In this document: in pieces, positions 56,371 to 64,000 of the stretch
How the letters are laid out: each line of letters starts with the position of its first letter
Position numbering within the stretch: the first letter of the stretch is position 1
From: Atopsyche davidsoni
Taxonomy: Eukaryota > Arthropoda > Insecta > Trichoptera > Hydrobiosidae
NCBI GenBank assembly: GCA_022113835.1
Contig: JAILWY010000025.1
Location: forward strand, 8,676,001-8,740,000
Direction: 5' to 3'
DNA: 64,000 nucleotides
Made by a program: the position numbers and the translations under genes
Notes under the pieces: model-generated
What the model was told of the DNA's origin: nothing
Database searches by the model: none
The model's input: the letters and a program-made list of their open reading frames with translations, nothing else

Positions 56371-58191
56371 TTAATGAGACGTCTGATTTTGTTTGTCAAG
56401 AGCAAGTGCATCAATGTTAATATCGATTGATGATGTCGCTACACGCAAACAGTTTTCCAAATGGTCATCAGTGATGCGTGATCTTGTATGAGATTTGATG
56501 TACTTCATTCTAGTGAAAAGCTGTTCACACGTGTAAGTGTTTCCAAACAGCGAAATCATCAAAAGAGCATGTTTATATATTACAGGATATTTCTCCTTAT
56601 CCAAATATGTTTTGTAAAACTCTTCCAAACCAACTTGATTGAATTTCTCCTTTAACTGTGTATCACAATACATTTCACAATGTTCCATTTGTAAAAATCC
56701 TGGCAATGAATTCACATCTACGGAGAATGGCGTTGCAAATGCAGCAAAAAGCATGCGATGCTTTTTAAAATCTTGAAATCGGTTTTCAAATTCCAGCTTC
56801 AAGTTTGATATCAACGAAGCGTACTTATCCGTCGCTATTTGTGTGACGTCTGGCTCCAATAATAATGTAGGAAAATGAGTGTAGATTTTTGCCCTTAACT
56901 GTTGTTCCCAAACCCCAAGTTTCATTTGGAATGCGCAAATATGATCATACATGTTATTGATTAGTTGATCTTTCCCTTGTAGACGAGTATTAACAATATC
57001 TAGATGGCTAACTATATCGACCAGAAATGCAAAGTCTCTAACCCACTCCTTGTCTTCAAATTCCGGGATACGTTTTGACTTGGTTGCGAAGAATGATTGT
57101 ATTTCTTGCTTCAAAGCAAAAACTCTTTTCAACATTTTGGCACGGGTCTGCCACCTTACTTCTGCATAAAATGTAACGTCATTATAGTCTGAATCCAAAG
57201 ACTTAAGAAACTCTTGGAACTGACGGTGATTCAACCCCTTCGACTTAATAAGGTTTACTGTTTTGATGACCACATTCATGACATGATCCATTTTAAGGGA
57301 CTTGGAACATAAATTTTCCTGATGAATAATGCAATGAAAATTTAGCATCAAAGTATTACCAACTTTCCTGGCCTCGTCTTCAATCAATTTTACTAAGCCA
57401 TTGTGTTTACCAACCATTGCTGGAGCACCATCTGTTGCTAAGCCCGATAAGTTGTCGAGTTGTAAAGATAAACGATTCAATGTCGATGTAACAGCTCCTA
57501 AGAAATCTTGTGAGCAAGTGGTGTCTTTAAGTGGATACAGTGCCGCTAATTCTTCTGTTTTGTTAAAATGGACATCAACACCTCTAATAAATATTGCTAC
57601 TTGGGCGGTATCTGTTAGATCTGTGCTTTCATCCAATGCTAGAGAATAAAATATGAATTTGGATGCTCGATTTTTCAAATTGTCTTCAATATATTTTCCA
57701 ATGTCGTCCACACGCCTAGTAATAGTTTGACGAGACAGGCTTATTTTTGAGAAGTCTGTTTTCTTTTCTGGGCACATAAATTCAACGGCACTCTCCAAAC
57801 ATTCCTTAACAATTTCACCATCTGAATATGGCTTCGATTTTTTTGCAAGTATCGTGGCTATTGCATAACTAGCTTTTACATAGCATTTTGAGTTTTCAGT
57901 CATATTAGTAAATGTCTGATGTTGTGCAAAAAGTTTTCTTTTTAATAAATTAACTTGGTCTTGTCGAAATTGCCCTTCGTACTTATCAAACCTATTTGCA
58001 TGCTTAGCCTCGTAATGACGTTTAATACTATACTCTTTTAATGCAGAAACAGAACTATTGCATATCAAGCATATTGGCTTTGATTTAAATTCCACGAAAA
58101 AATAGTTTATACTCCATCTGTCTTGAAAACTTCTGTGTTCTTCGGTGAATCTTCTCTTATTTGGTCCAAGGTTTTTACTATTTGACGCCAT
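56371..58191 (-). CDS. hAT transposase, copy 2, 606 aa
   Basis: The translation is the same as that of the copy at 38638-40458, from the BED finger to the C-terminal dimerisation block, with no change in 606 residues. The distance from element end to ATG (407 bp) is also the same. Either copy could supply active transposase if transcribed. Confidence 0.95.
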   Translation of the reverse strand: MASNSKNLGPNKRRFTEEHRSFQDRWSINYFFVEFKSKPICLICNSSVSALKEYSIKRHYEAKHANRFDKYEGQFRQDQVNLLKRKLFAQHQTFTNMTENSKCYVKASYAIATILAKKSKPYSDGEIVKECLESAVEFMCPEKKTDFSKISLSRQTITRRVDDIGKYIEDNLKNRASKFIFYSLALDESTDLTDTAQVAIFIRGVDVHFNKTEELAALYPLKDTTCSQDFLGAVTSTLNRLSLQLDNLSGLATDGAPAMVGKHNGLVKLIEDEARKVGNTLMLNFHCIIHQENLCSKSLKMDHVMNVVIKTVNLIKSKGLNHRQFQEFLKSLDSDYNDVTFYAEVRWQTRAKMLKRVFALKQEIQSFFATKSKRIPEFEDKEWVRDFAFLVDIVSHLDIVNTRLQGKDQLINNMYDHICAFQMKLGVWEQQLRAKIYTHFPTLLLEPDVTQIATDKYASLISNLKLEFENRFQDFKKHRMLFAAFATPFSVDVNSLPGFLQMEHCEMYCDTQLKEKFNQVGLEEFYKTYLDKEKYPVIYKHALLMISLFGNTYTCEQLFTRMKYIKSHTRSRITDDHLENCLRVATSSIDINIDALALDKQNQTSH

Positions 58192-58606
58192 TTCTGTCTA
58201 ACTAAGCCTAAATAAACAACCACGCACTTTGCAAGCTACCTGCGAACTGGACTTTGCACGATAGCCGGGGATTACCCAGCAACCCGCTCCGCACCCCTCC
58301 CTCCCTTCCCCACGGTATCCCGCATTCACGCTCACGAGAATCTACGCGAAATCGACGTGCTCGCTTTTTAAAATCAGCTTAAATTTGTGATTGTTAACAC
58401 AAAGAAATTGCCACGATAGTTGAATCAATGTACTGAGATATTTCCATATATATGATATGATACGAACTACGCTCAATGGAATATTCTAATGGTGGTTTTA
58501 TGTAAAATAAAAAAAAAATGTTTGCATTTGCTCAGTGGGCCAAAAATAAACGCCCGCGTGCCACGCGTGGCACGCGGGCCATGGGTTGGCCACCTATGGT
58601 CTAACA

Positions 58607-58764
58607 TCTCCTGAATTTGCCGTTCTACTTCCTCTTTATGTATGAATGGGTATCTGTATGTTTTACCATGAACGGGTAATTTGTCTGTAGTCTTTATCTG
58701 ATGCTTAACTTGATTTGTGAAGGATAGGTCAGTTGACTCCATATAAAAAATGTCTGAATACTTC
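58607..58764 (-). pseudogene. pol: Gypsy RT N-terminal part, element 2 (between hAT and Penelope)
   Basis: The frame YSDIFYMESTDLSFTNQVKH followed by KTTDKLPVHGKTYRYP and VERQIQEMLD is the conserved start of gypsy-type RT. It is cut by the hAT element on its C-terminal side and by the Penelope element at 58765 on its N-terminal side. Confidence 0.88.
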
Positions 58765-59149
58765 AATCACATCTTTAAAAAAACATTTACTGTGCATAAA
58801 CCTATTATTTACAGATAAACACACTACAGGACAAACCCCAACTCAGAATAACTGCTGCTACACCTCAAAGCCACTACTTTAGATAATTACCCCATTAACA
58901 CAAAAATTTGCAATTATATAGAATCCTCCACTTGTCAGGTACATTAAAATCACATTAGCCCTTACCACCTGACAATCATTCTCTCTCTTTCTAACAACAA
59001 CCTCTCCCTCTAACAATTGTTTACCTAATTGCTTAGTATTATATAGAATCTCACTCTGTTTGATAATGCCAACGTGAAAGGTTGGCGAAACCGGTCACTA
59101 ATAAAAACAAAAATGTGGAAAATCACTCAAGTATTTTTATTCAAAATAT
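58765..59149 (+). repeat. Penelope pseudo-LTR, left copy
   Basis: Matches 61573-61957 at a constant offset of 2808 bp. It contains a hammerhead-like motif at about 59055-59098. Confidence 0.93.
59055..59098 (+). ncRNA. Hammerhead ribozyme-like motif, left pseudo-LTR
   Basis: TTTGATAAT, then the hairpin GCCAACGTGAAAGGTTGGC, then GAAACCGGTCAC. This follows the order of a type I hammerhead of the minimal form known from Penelope-like elements: core, stem II hairpin, GAAA, short stem III, and a TC cleavage position. The first core block differs from the consensus CTGATGA at two positions, so activity is doubtful. An identical motif is at about 61863-61906. Confidence 0.55.
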
Positions 59150-59153
59150 TAAA

Positions 59154-61586
59154 ATGGAATTCCACCAAGTACTCTCTGTCAAAAATATTGAATTTCTTAA
59201 CAGTGCAAGTGTAGCAAAATTGACAGTTTTATTCAAAAAATTAAAACTTAAATTCCAACTATCATGTCAACATATTTGGTTTAACGGACAGTGTAAAAAG
59301 CTCAATGTTACACCTAAATATGTTAACATCAACACCAAGACAACCTCCCCAGCAGCCCAAAAGGCTGTAGCAGCAGCCCAAACCATATGGCTGCGTGAAG
59401 AAACCCGCCAATGGTACAAGACACGGGACAATGTAAGTGTTTATATCTTTCACATTCATAACCTCCTAACTTCCAAACTGCACCCTGTCGAATTTGATGC
59501 TCTGTTCGATAATATCCGCGAATCCATTGCTTTCGGAATTCACAAAATTTACAAATCCCAAACGCGCAAACTTAAACTCTTATCTAATCGAAAACATAAC
59601 ATTAAAATCAACCCCGCGGATGATATAAAATTCTTTGATCGCGTAATTAATAACTCTAACATAGCTTTTTCAAACGCGGAGATTGAAACCCTCGGAAAGG
59701 GCCTAAAACATTGTCCAAATTTTGAAGTCACAACCAGTGATTTTGAAAACTTAGCCATCGACCTAGACATCGCTCTTCCTGACTTAACCTCTAAATATAT
59801 ATGTATGCGCGACCTCAGAGAAGACTTTTCCAATAAAATCCCCTTAAAATTTGACCCAGACATACAAAACATTAAAACCATCAAACGTAAAATCATAGAC
59901 CACGACCTTATCATCTCGAAAGCCGATAAAGGCAATACCGTTGTTATTTTAGAAAAATCGACCTATATTAGTAAAATGGATGACATACTTTCTGGCCCAA
60001 ACTTCAAAATACTGACTAAAGACCCTACCATAAAATATAATAATAATTTAAAATCAGCCCTTAACTCATGTAACATTATAGTCAACGATTTCGAAAAATC
60101 TAAGTCCCTCAGACAAATGAACCCGCAATGCCCAAAACTTTATGGACTTCCGAAAATTCATAAAGCAAACTCCCCATTACGACCCGTAGTCTCTTACACC
60201 CCAGCACCCAGTTTTAAATTAGCTAAGAAAGTAAACTCATTAATAAAATCTACACTAGAATTCAAACCGAAATACAGTATCTTAAACTCACTTGACTTAA
60301 TCGGAAAAATAAAAAACATTAAAGTCCCACTTAACGCGTCACTAGTATCGTTTGACGTAGTCAGCCTATTTACCAGCATACCGATCAAATCATTAAAACT
60401 AGAGCTTAACAATTTTATGATACGCAAGCACCTTAACCCCGCGATTATATCTGAACTAAACACCCTTTTCAACATTTGTCTAGATCAAAACTATTTTAAA
60501 TTCAACGATACATTCTATTCACAAGTAGATGGGTTACCTATGGGCAGCCCAACGTCCGGATCCTTTGCAGACTTCTTTATGGATTATATAGAATCCAAAA
60601 TAGCACAACTTAATCTTTTTAAATACGCCACCTACTGGTACCGCTATGTAGACGACATCCTATGTTTATGGACAGGGACGACTAGACAGCTAGATTGTTT
60701 TTTGGGTCAGATCAACAATATCAATCAGTGCATCAAATTCACAATGGAGAATGGAAGTAAGAGTATAAATTTTCTTGATGTAGGAATTAATATAAACTCC
60801 GAAGCTCATCACTTCAGTATCTTCAGAAAACCGTCATATAGCGATAACATCATAAACTCAACGTCAAGACATCACATATCCCATAAGCTAGCCATTTTCC
60901 ACTCACTCATACACCGGCTATGTATGGTCCCCTTAGATGAAAATAACTTCAATACGGAACTTAAAATCATACTGAAATTAGCCACTAACAACGGATATAA
61001 CCCTTCAACCATTCTTAAAATGTTATCGAAAAAACAAAAAACTATTTTTGTCGATATGATCTCTAAATTGTCCAAAAGCGATAGAAATAATATAAATAAA
61101 AAATGGGTTAAAATCCCATTCTTCAGCGAGACTTGCGAAAAATACGGTAAACTCCTTTCTAGATCATGCAGGGTCTCATATTACAATAATATGTCCCTAG
61201 CGAAAATTCTTATCAATAATAAAGATAAGAATGATAAATTCAGTAACAGTGGCATTTATAAACTCAACTGCGATTCCTGCGACGCCACTTACATTGGCCA
61301 AACAGGTAGATCCTTCAACACAAGGACCAAAGACCACATAAGAGGATGGAAAAAGGGAGATGAGACATCTACCTTCGGCCTCCACCTCTCGGATAATAAG
61401 CACGACTTTAACCAGAACTCCAACCTCAAAATTTTGCATATTAACAATAAAGGCACAAAACTCGATCGCCAAGAGATTTTAGAGATCAATCGCATAAAAG
61501 ATAACGCACCGGAGCACCTGCTTAACGACCAGGTTATTTTCAATAAGTCTCCATTATTATTCCCTATTGCTAAATCACATCTTTAA
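59154..61586 (+). CDS. Penelope reverse transcriptase with GIY-YIG endonuclease, 810 aa
   Basis: The first ATG of the frame is at 59154, five bases beyond the left pseudo-LTR; the upstream open frame opens only with TTG and runs through the hammerhead-like motif, so I prefer 59154. Seen in order: an N-terminal region, a SKADKGNTVV block (about 255), LYGLPKIHK (about 325), RT motifs SFDVVSLFTSIP (about 400), GLPMGSPTSG (about 459) and the catalytic YRYVDDIL (about 498). At the C-terminus is a GIY-YIG nuclease, GIYKLNCDSCDATYIGQTGR (about 700-719), including the Cys pair typical of Penelope endonucleases. The protein nicks the target and primes reverse transcription there. No stop or lost motif was seen. 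Confidence 0.95.
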   Translation: MEFHQVLSVKNIEFLNSASVAKLTVLFKKLKLKFQLSCQHIWFNGQCKKLNVTPKYVNINTKTTSPAAQKAVAAAQTIWLREETRQWYKTRDNVSVYIFHIHNLLTSKLHPVEFDALFDNIRESIAFGIHKIYKSQTRKLKLLSNRKHNIKINPADDIKFFDRVINNSNIAFSNAEIETLGKGLKHCPNFEVTTSDFENLAIDLDIALPDLTSKYICMRDLREDFSNKIPLKFDPDIQNIKTIKRKIIDHDLIISKADKGNTVVILEKSTYISKMDDILSGPNFKILTKDPTIKYNNNLKSALNSCNIIVNDFEKSKSLRQMNPQCPKLYGLPKIHKANSPLRPVVSYTPAPSFKLAKKVNSLIKSTLEFKPKYSILNSLDLIGKIKNIKVPLNASLVSFDVVSLFTSIPIKSLKLELNNFMIRKHLNPAIISELNTLFNICLDQNYFKFNDTFYSQVDGLPMGSPTSGSFADFFMDYIESKIAQLNLFKYATYWYRYVDDILCLWTGTTRQLDCFLGQINNINQCIKFTMENGSKSINFLDVGININSEAHHFSIFRKPSYSDNIINSTSRHHISHKLAIFHSLIHRLCMVPLDENNFNTELKIILKLATNNGYNPSTILKMLSKKQKTIFVDMISKLSKSDRNNINKKWVKIPFFSETCEKYGKLLSRSCRVSYYNNMSLAKILINNKDKNDKFSNSGIYKLNCDSCDATYIGQTGRSFNTRTKDHIRGWKKGDETSTFGLHLSDNKHDFNQNSNLKILHINNKGTKLDRQEILEINRIKDNAPEHLLNDQVIFNKSPLLFPIAKSHL

Positions 61587-61957
61587 AAAAACATTTACTG
61601 TGCATAAACCTATTATTTACAGATAAACACACTACAGGACAAACCCCAACTCAGAATAACTGCTGCTACACCTCAAAGCCACTACTTTAGATAATTACCC
61701 CATTAACACAAAAATTTGCAATTATATAGAATCCTCCACTTGTCAGGTACATTAAAATCACATTAGCCCTTACCACCTGACAATCATTCTCTCTCTTTCT
61801 AACAACAACCTCTCCCTCTAACAATTGTTTACCTAATTGCTTAGTATTATATAGAATCTCACTCTGTTTGATAATGCCAACGTGAAAGGTTGGCGAAACC
61901 GGTCACTAATAAAAACAAAAATGTGGAAAATCACTCAAGTATTTTTATTCAAAATAT
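61573..61957 (+). repeat. Penelope pseudo-LTR, right copy
   Basis: Direct repeat of 58765-59149. The last codons and stop of the reading frame overlap its first 14 bases. Confidence 0.93.
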
Positions 61958-62688
61958 CTCTGTATATGTGTTTTTTCTTCCAAATTCATATGGTCTGTGC
62001 GAATTAAGTTTGTGTTATATTCTGTGGTCTAATTGTGTCTATTGAAAATACTTCATGCGTATCTAAAGAGTCTACCTTAAAATGCGCATATATGTGTATA
62101 GGAATATCTTCGTTAGTTTTATAGAAAATTTCGACGTAGCATTTAAAATTCTCAGCTTTAGTTACAACTTCGGGTATAAATACGAATTGGAACTCCTGTC
62201 TTGGGAATATAATGTCACCGTTTTTATTTGTCGGTACGTCCGTAATGACTGATCTGTTAGCTGGAATCGTAATTGTCTTTATTGACTTTAAAGGAATGGT
62301 ATACCATTTTATAGGTATGTGTGCATTTGGGGTGGTAACTACATGCTTTTCAAAATCTAACTGCATTTTTAATGATTTCATGTTTTCGATCCCAATTAAA
62401 CCGTCTAGTGTGTGGTGGAATTTATACGAGTAGAATTTTAATTTAGCGGGTGTTTTAAATTCTTTGAATGACCCTATTTGAATGCTATTTTCATGACAGC
62501 TTTCGCCTGCTATGGGTTCTAACGTTAAACTTTTCAGGTTTAATAGAGTTTTTAAAATGTTTATTAATTATGCTCGGGTCAAGGAATGATTTATTAGATC
62601 CCGTGTCTATAAGTAAATTAATCGGAGGTTCATTAATTGTAATATATGGTAACTGTCGAAATTGATCATGATTGTTCACTTCGATCAA
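61958..62688 (-). pseudogene. pol: Gypsy protease and pol start, element 2
   Basis: The frame at 62688-62491 has the protease start INEPPINLLIDTGSNKSFLD (active site DTG), interrupted by a frameshift near 62500. The next frame (62381-62004) covers the rest of protease and the start of the region before RT, in which the Penelope element is inserted. The protein sequence is close to that of element 1, but here the part beyond the deletion point of element 1 is retained. Confidence 0.85.
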
Positions 62689-63242
62689 GTTGCTTTCTTT
62701 CGTTGAGGCATGAATTGAAAATTTTCTTCTGCCGAACTATTTTCGTTTGTCTCCGCGTTAAATAGTTCTTCAGCGATACAATTAGGTTTGCTTGTTTGGA
62801 AATTACTGGGTCCTATATTAAAATTTTAGACAGGTTTTACGTAGTTACTTTTGTGTGATTGTACGCCTGACATGGTGGTCGGTGTCGGTACATTCTTTTG
62901 TTCAAATTGTCTGTTGTTACGATAGTTTTGATAGTAGTTAGGACGATTAAAATTTTGTCCATAAGTATTATTAAAATTTGGTCTATTAAAGTTATTAAAA
63001 CTAGGTTTATTAAAATTATTATTATTTCTATTGAAATTATTGTTCGGGAAGTTTCCGTTTCGATTGTTAGGAAATTGATTATTCCTGATGTAATTATTAT
63101 TTTGATTTGTATTAAAGTTTCTATTCCGGTTGCCATGATAATTTCTACTTTGATTCGAGTAGTTATTTCTATCGATACCGTCAGTTCTTGGACTGCTCCT
63201 ATTTATGCTTAAGTTACTGCATTTAGCGATGATCTCTTCCTT
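62689..63242 (-). pseudogene. gag: Gypsy gag C-terminal part, element 2 (N-terminus deleted)
   Basis: The Asn/Arg-rich tail and the stretch before it match element 1 gag. At 63242 the sequence jumps from mid-gag into LTR 3, so the primer-binding site and about the first 170 codons of gag are deleted. Confidence 0.82.
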
Positions 63243-63569
63243 ATATCGTTTCCGGAATAACTCCTAAAAAAAAGTTTTTATTTAAGAATAGTTTTAATAC
63301 AAGTTCTTTACAACACAAAAGTCTAGCTAACATTCTAAATATGCGGTCCTTATATAATAGGGTTTGCAGCCTGGGGGTTCCTGCGGTTAACGCCACTCAG
63401 ATCGTTTCCGCCCGGAGGTCGCTGTGGTTATTGTCACTCTGCAATTGTTTCCGCCTGGGGGTCGCTGCAGGGTTTTGTTTATGTTGTGACCTTATCGTCT
63501 AATGTTGACGTCTTATGCTGATTGATGCGGAATTTGTTTTAGCTCCGAAAGCGATATGAACTCGTATCT
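63243..63569 (-). mobile_element. Gypsy LTR 3 (5' LTR of element 2)
   Basis: 327 bp, longer than LTR 1 and LTR 2 because a segment around TTTCCGCC-GGGGTCGCT (63390-63470) is duplicated. Its inner end lacks the last few bases (ATTAA) because of the deletion into gag. It begins at AGATACGAG on the minus strand, like LTR 1. No target duplication matching the flank of LTR 1 was evident. Confidence 0.88.
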
Positions 63570-64000
63570 AGGGCAACGATTAAAAAATAGAGGTACTCTG
63601 AAAGGTTTTAGATATGAAAAAAAAATCTATGTATTATGCGAACACTTTGCGGAACGATGTTATTTTGTTAGGTTAAAATTTTCCATATAAATGTCTATAT
63701 CACAATCTATTGAAATATTTAAACGCGTAAATCCACGAAGCTCAAAAATAAAGACGTCAGGACACAAGAAGTATTTCTCAATAACTGTTCTCTTTGCACA
63801 CTGGGATATCGGTCATAAAACTCGTAAACAATACATTCGTACCCTAACGGTACTGCATTCCACCAGCGCCATAAAGTGTAGTCTACTTATAAGGGATTTT
63901 TATGATCCCTGTTGCCCCAGCGGGTTTGAAACGGTTCGCCTAGGCAGATAGGTATTTCTGTGAAAGACAAACAAACAAATATTTCGTAATACGCAGTTGA
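63570..64000. other. Unassigned flank
   Basis: Contains an open frame of 86 codons at 63691-63951 with no similarity that I recognise. No other feature was supported. Confidence 0.4.

Larger units (their letters stand above)
55935..58598 (-). mobile_element. Intact hAT transposon, copy 2, inserted in gypsy RT
   Basis: Same 2664-bp length, termini and content as the copy at 38231, in opposite orientation. The 8-bp target duplication GTCTAACA is at 55927-55934 and 58599-58606. The interrupted gypsy frame resumes correctly on the far side, which proves the insertion point. Confidence 0.97.
58765..61957 (+). mobile_element. Full-length Penelope-like element
   Basis: Two direct repeats of 385 bp (58765-59149 and 61573-61957), which appear identical, bracket a single long reading frame. 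This pseudo-LTR layout, the single RT plus GIY-YIG protein, and a hammerhead-like motif in each repeat define Penelope-like elements. It is inserted in the pol region of gypsy element 2, in the opposite orientation. No target duplication could be made out. Confidence 0.93.

Noticed and set aside
59082..59153. Penelope protein starting at the upstream TTG (59082)
   Set aside because: It would translate the hammerhead-like motif and pseudo-LTR end; the first ATG at 59154 is directly after the pseudo-LTR and matches the body start in the relics at 16330 and 28970.

Overview
This window looks like repeat-rich, probably heterochromatic insect nuclear DNA. It is AT-rich and intron-bearing, and no bacterial operons, tRNA genes or rRNA genes were recognised. 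It carries short TTAGG telomere-type repeats, Ty3/gypsy elements with an errantivirus-type env, a Penelope-like element, hAT, mariner, Tc1, piggyBac and Merlin transposons, LINE remains and two large tandem arrays. The insect order cannot be fixed from the sequence alone.

Layout. 1-4.9 kb is a stack of old elements: a Tc1 fragment with a 59-bp palindrome, a gypsy gag-protease relic split by a piggyBac relic that itself holds a solo LTR with a 4-bp target duplication, then TTAGG repeats, a small outpost of a 62-bp minisatellite and a possible tRNA-derived SINE. 4.9-16.2 kb is mostly anonymous AT-rich DNA with two internally deleted mariners, a GC-rich probable LINE tail and a hairpin element. 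16.4-23.28 kb is an AT-rich satellite with higher-order structure. 23.28-25.5 kb is part of a long LTR, followed by a Merlin transposase fragment. 27.2-27.9 kb holds the one confidently recognised host gene, the last three coding exons of a DCN1-like (DCUN1D) protein on the minus strand. 28.1-29.0 kb holds LINE and Penelope relics. 29.77-33.69 kb is the main 62-bp minisatellite. 34.5-38.2 kb is low in recognisable features, with one candidate exon. 38.23-40.89 kb is an intact hAT transposon. 41.45-47.3 kb holds long LTRs of an unclassified LTR retrotransposon family.

47.38-63.57 kb is the most structured part: two minus-strand errantivirus-like gypsy proviruses in tandem that share the middle LTR (LTR-element 1-LTR-element 2-LTR). 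Element 1 has lost reverse transcriptase and RNase H. Element 2 has lost integrase, the front of env and the front of gag, so the two are defective in complementary parts. Element 2 has also been hit by a second, apparently identical copy of the hAT transposon (2664 bp in both places, each with a perfect 8-bp target duplication) and by a full-length Penelope-like element with an open 810-codon reading frame and two matching 385-bp pseudo-LTRs. Both hAT copies carry a 263-bp piggyBac-type MITE flanked by TTAA.

The hAT and Penelope insertions look recent, because their frames are open and their repeats match. The gypsy pair is older and the first 30 kb older still. I found no new gene system. 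The observations most worth checking are the tandem provirus pair, the recent hAT and Penelope insertions, the architecture of the two arrays, and a pair of hairpins that share a loop but not stems.
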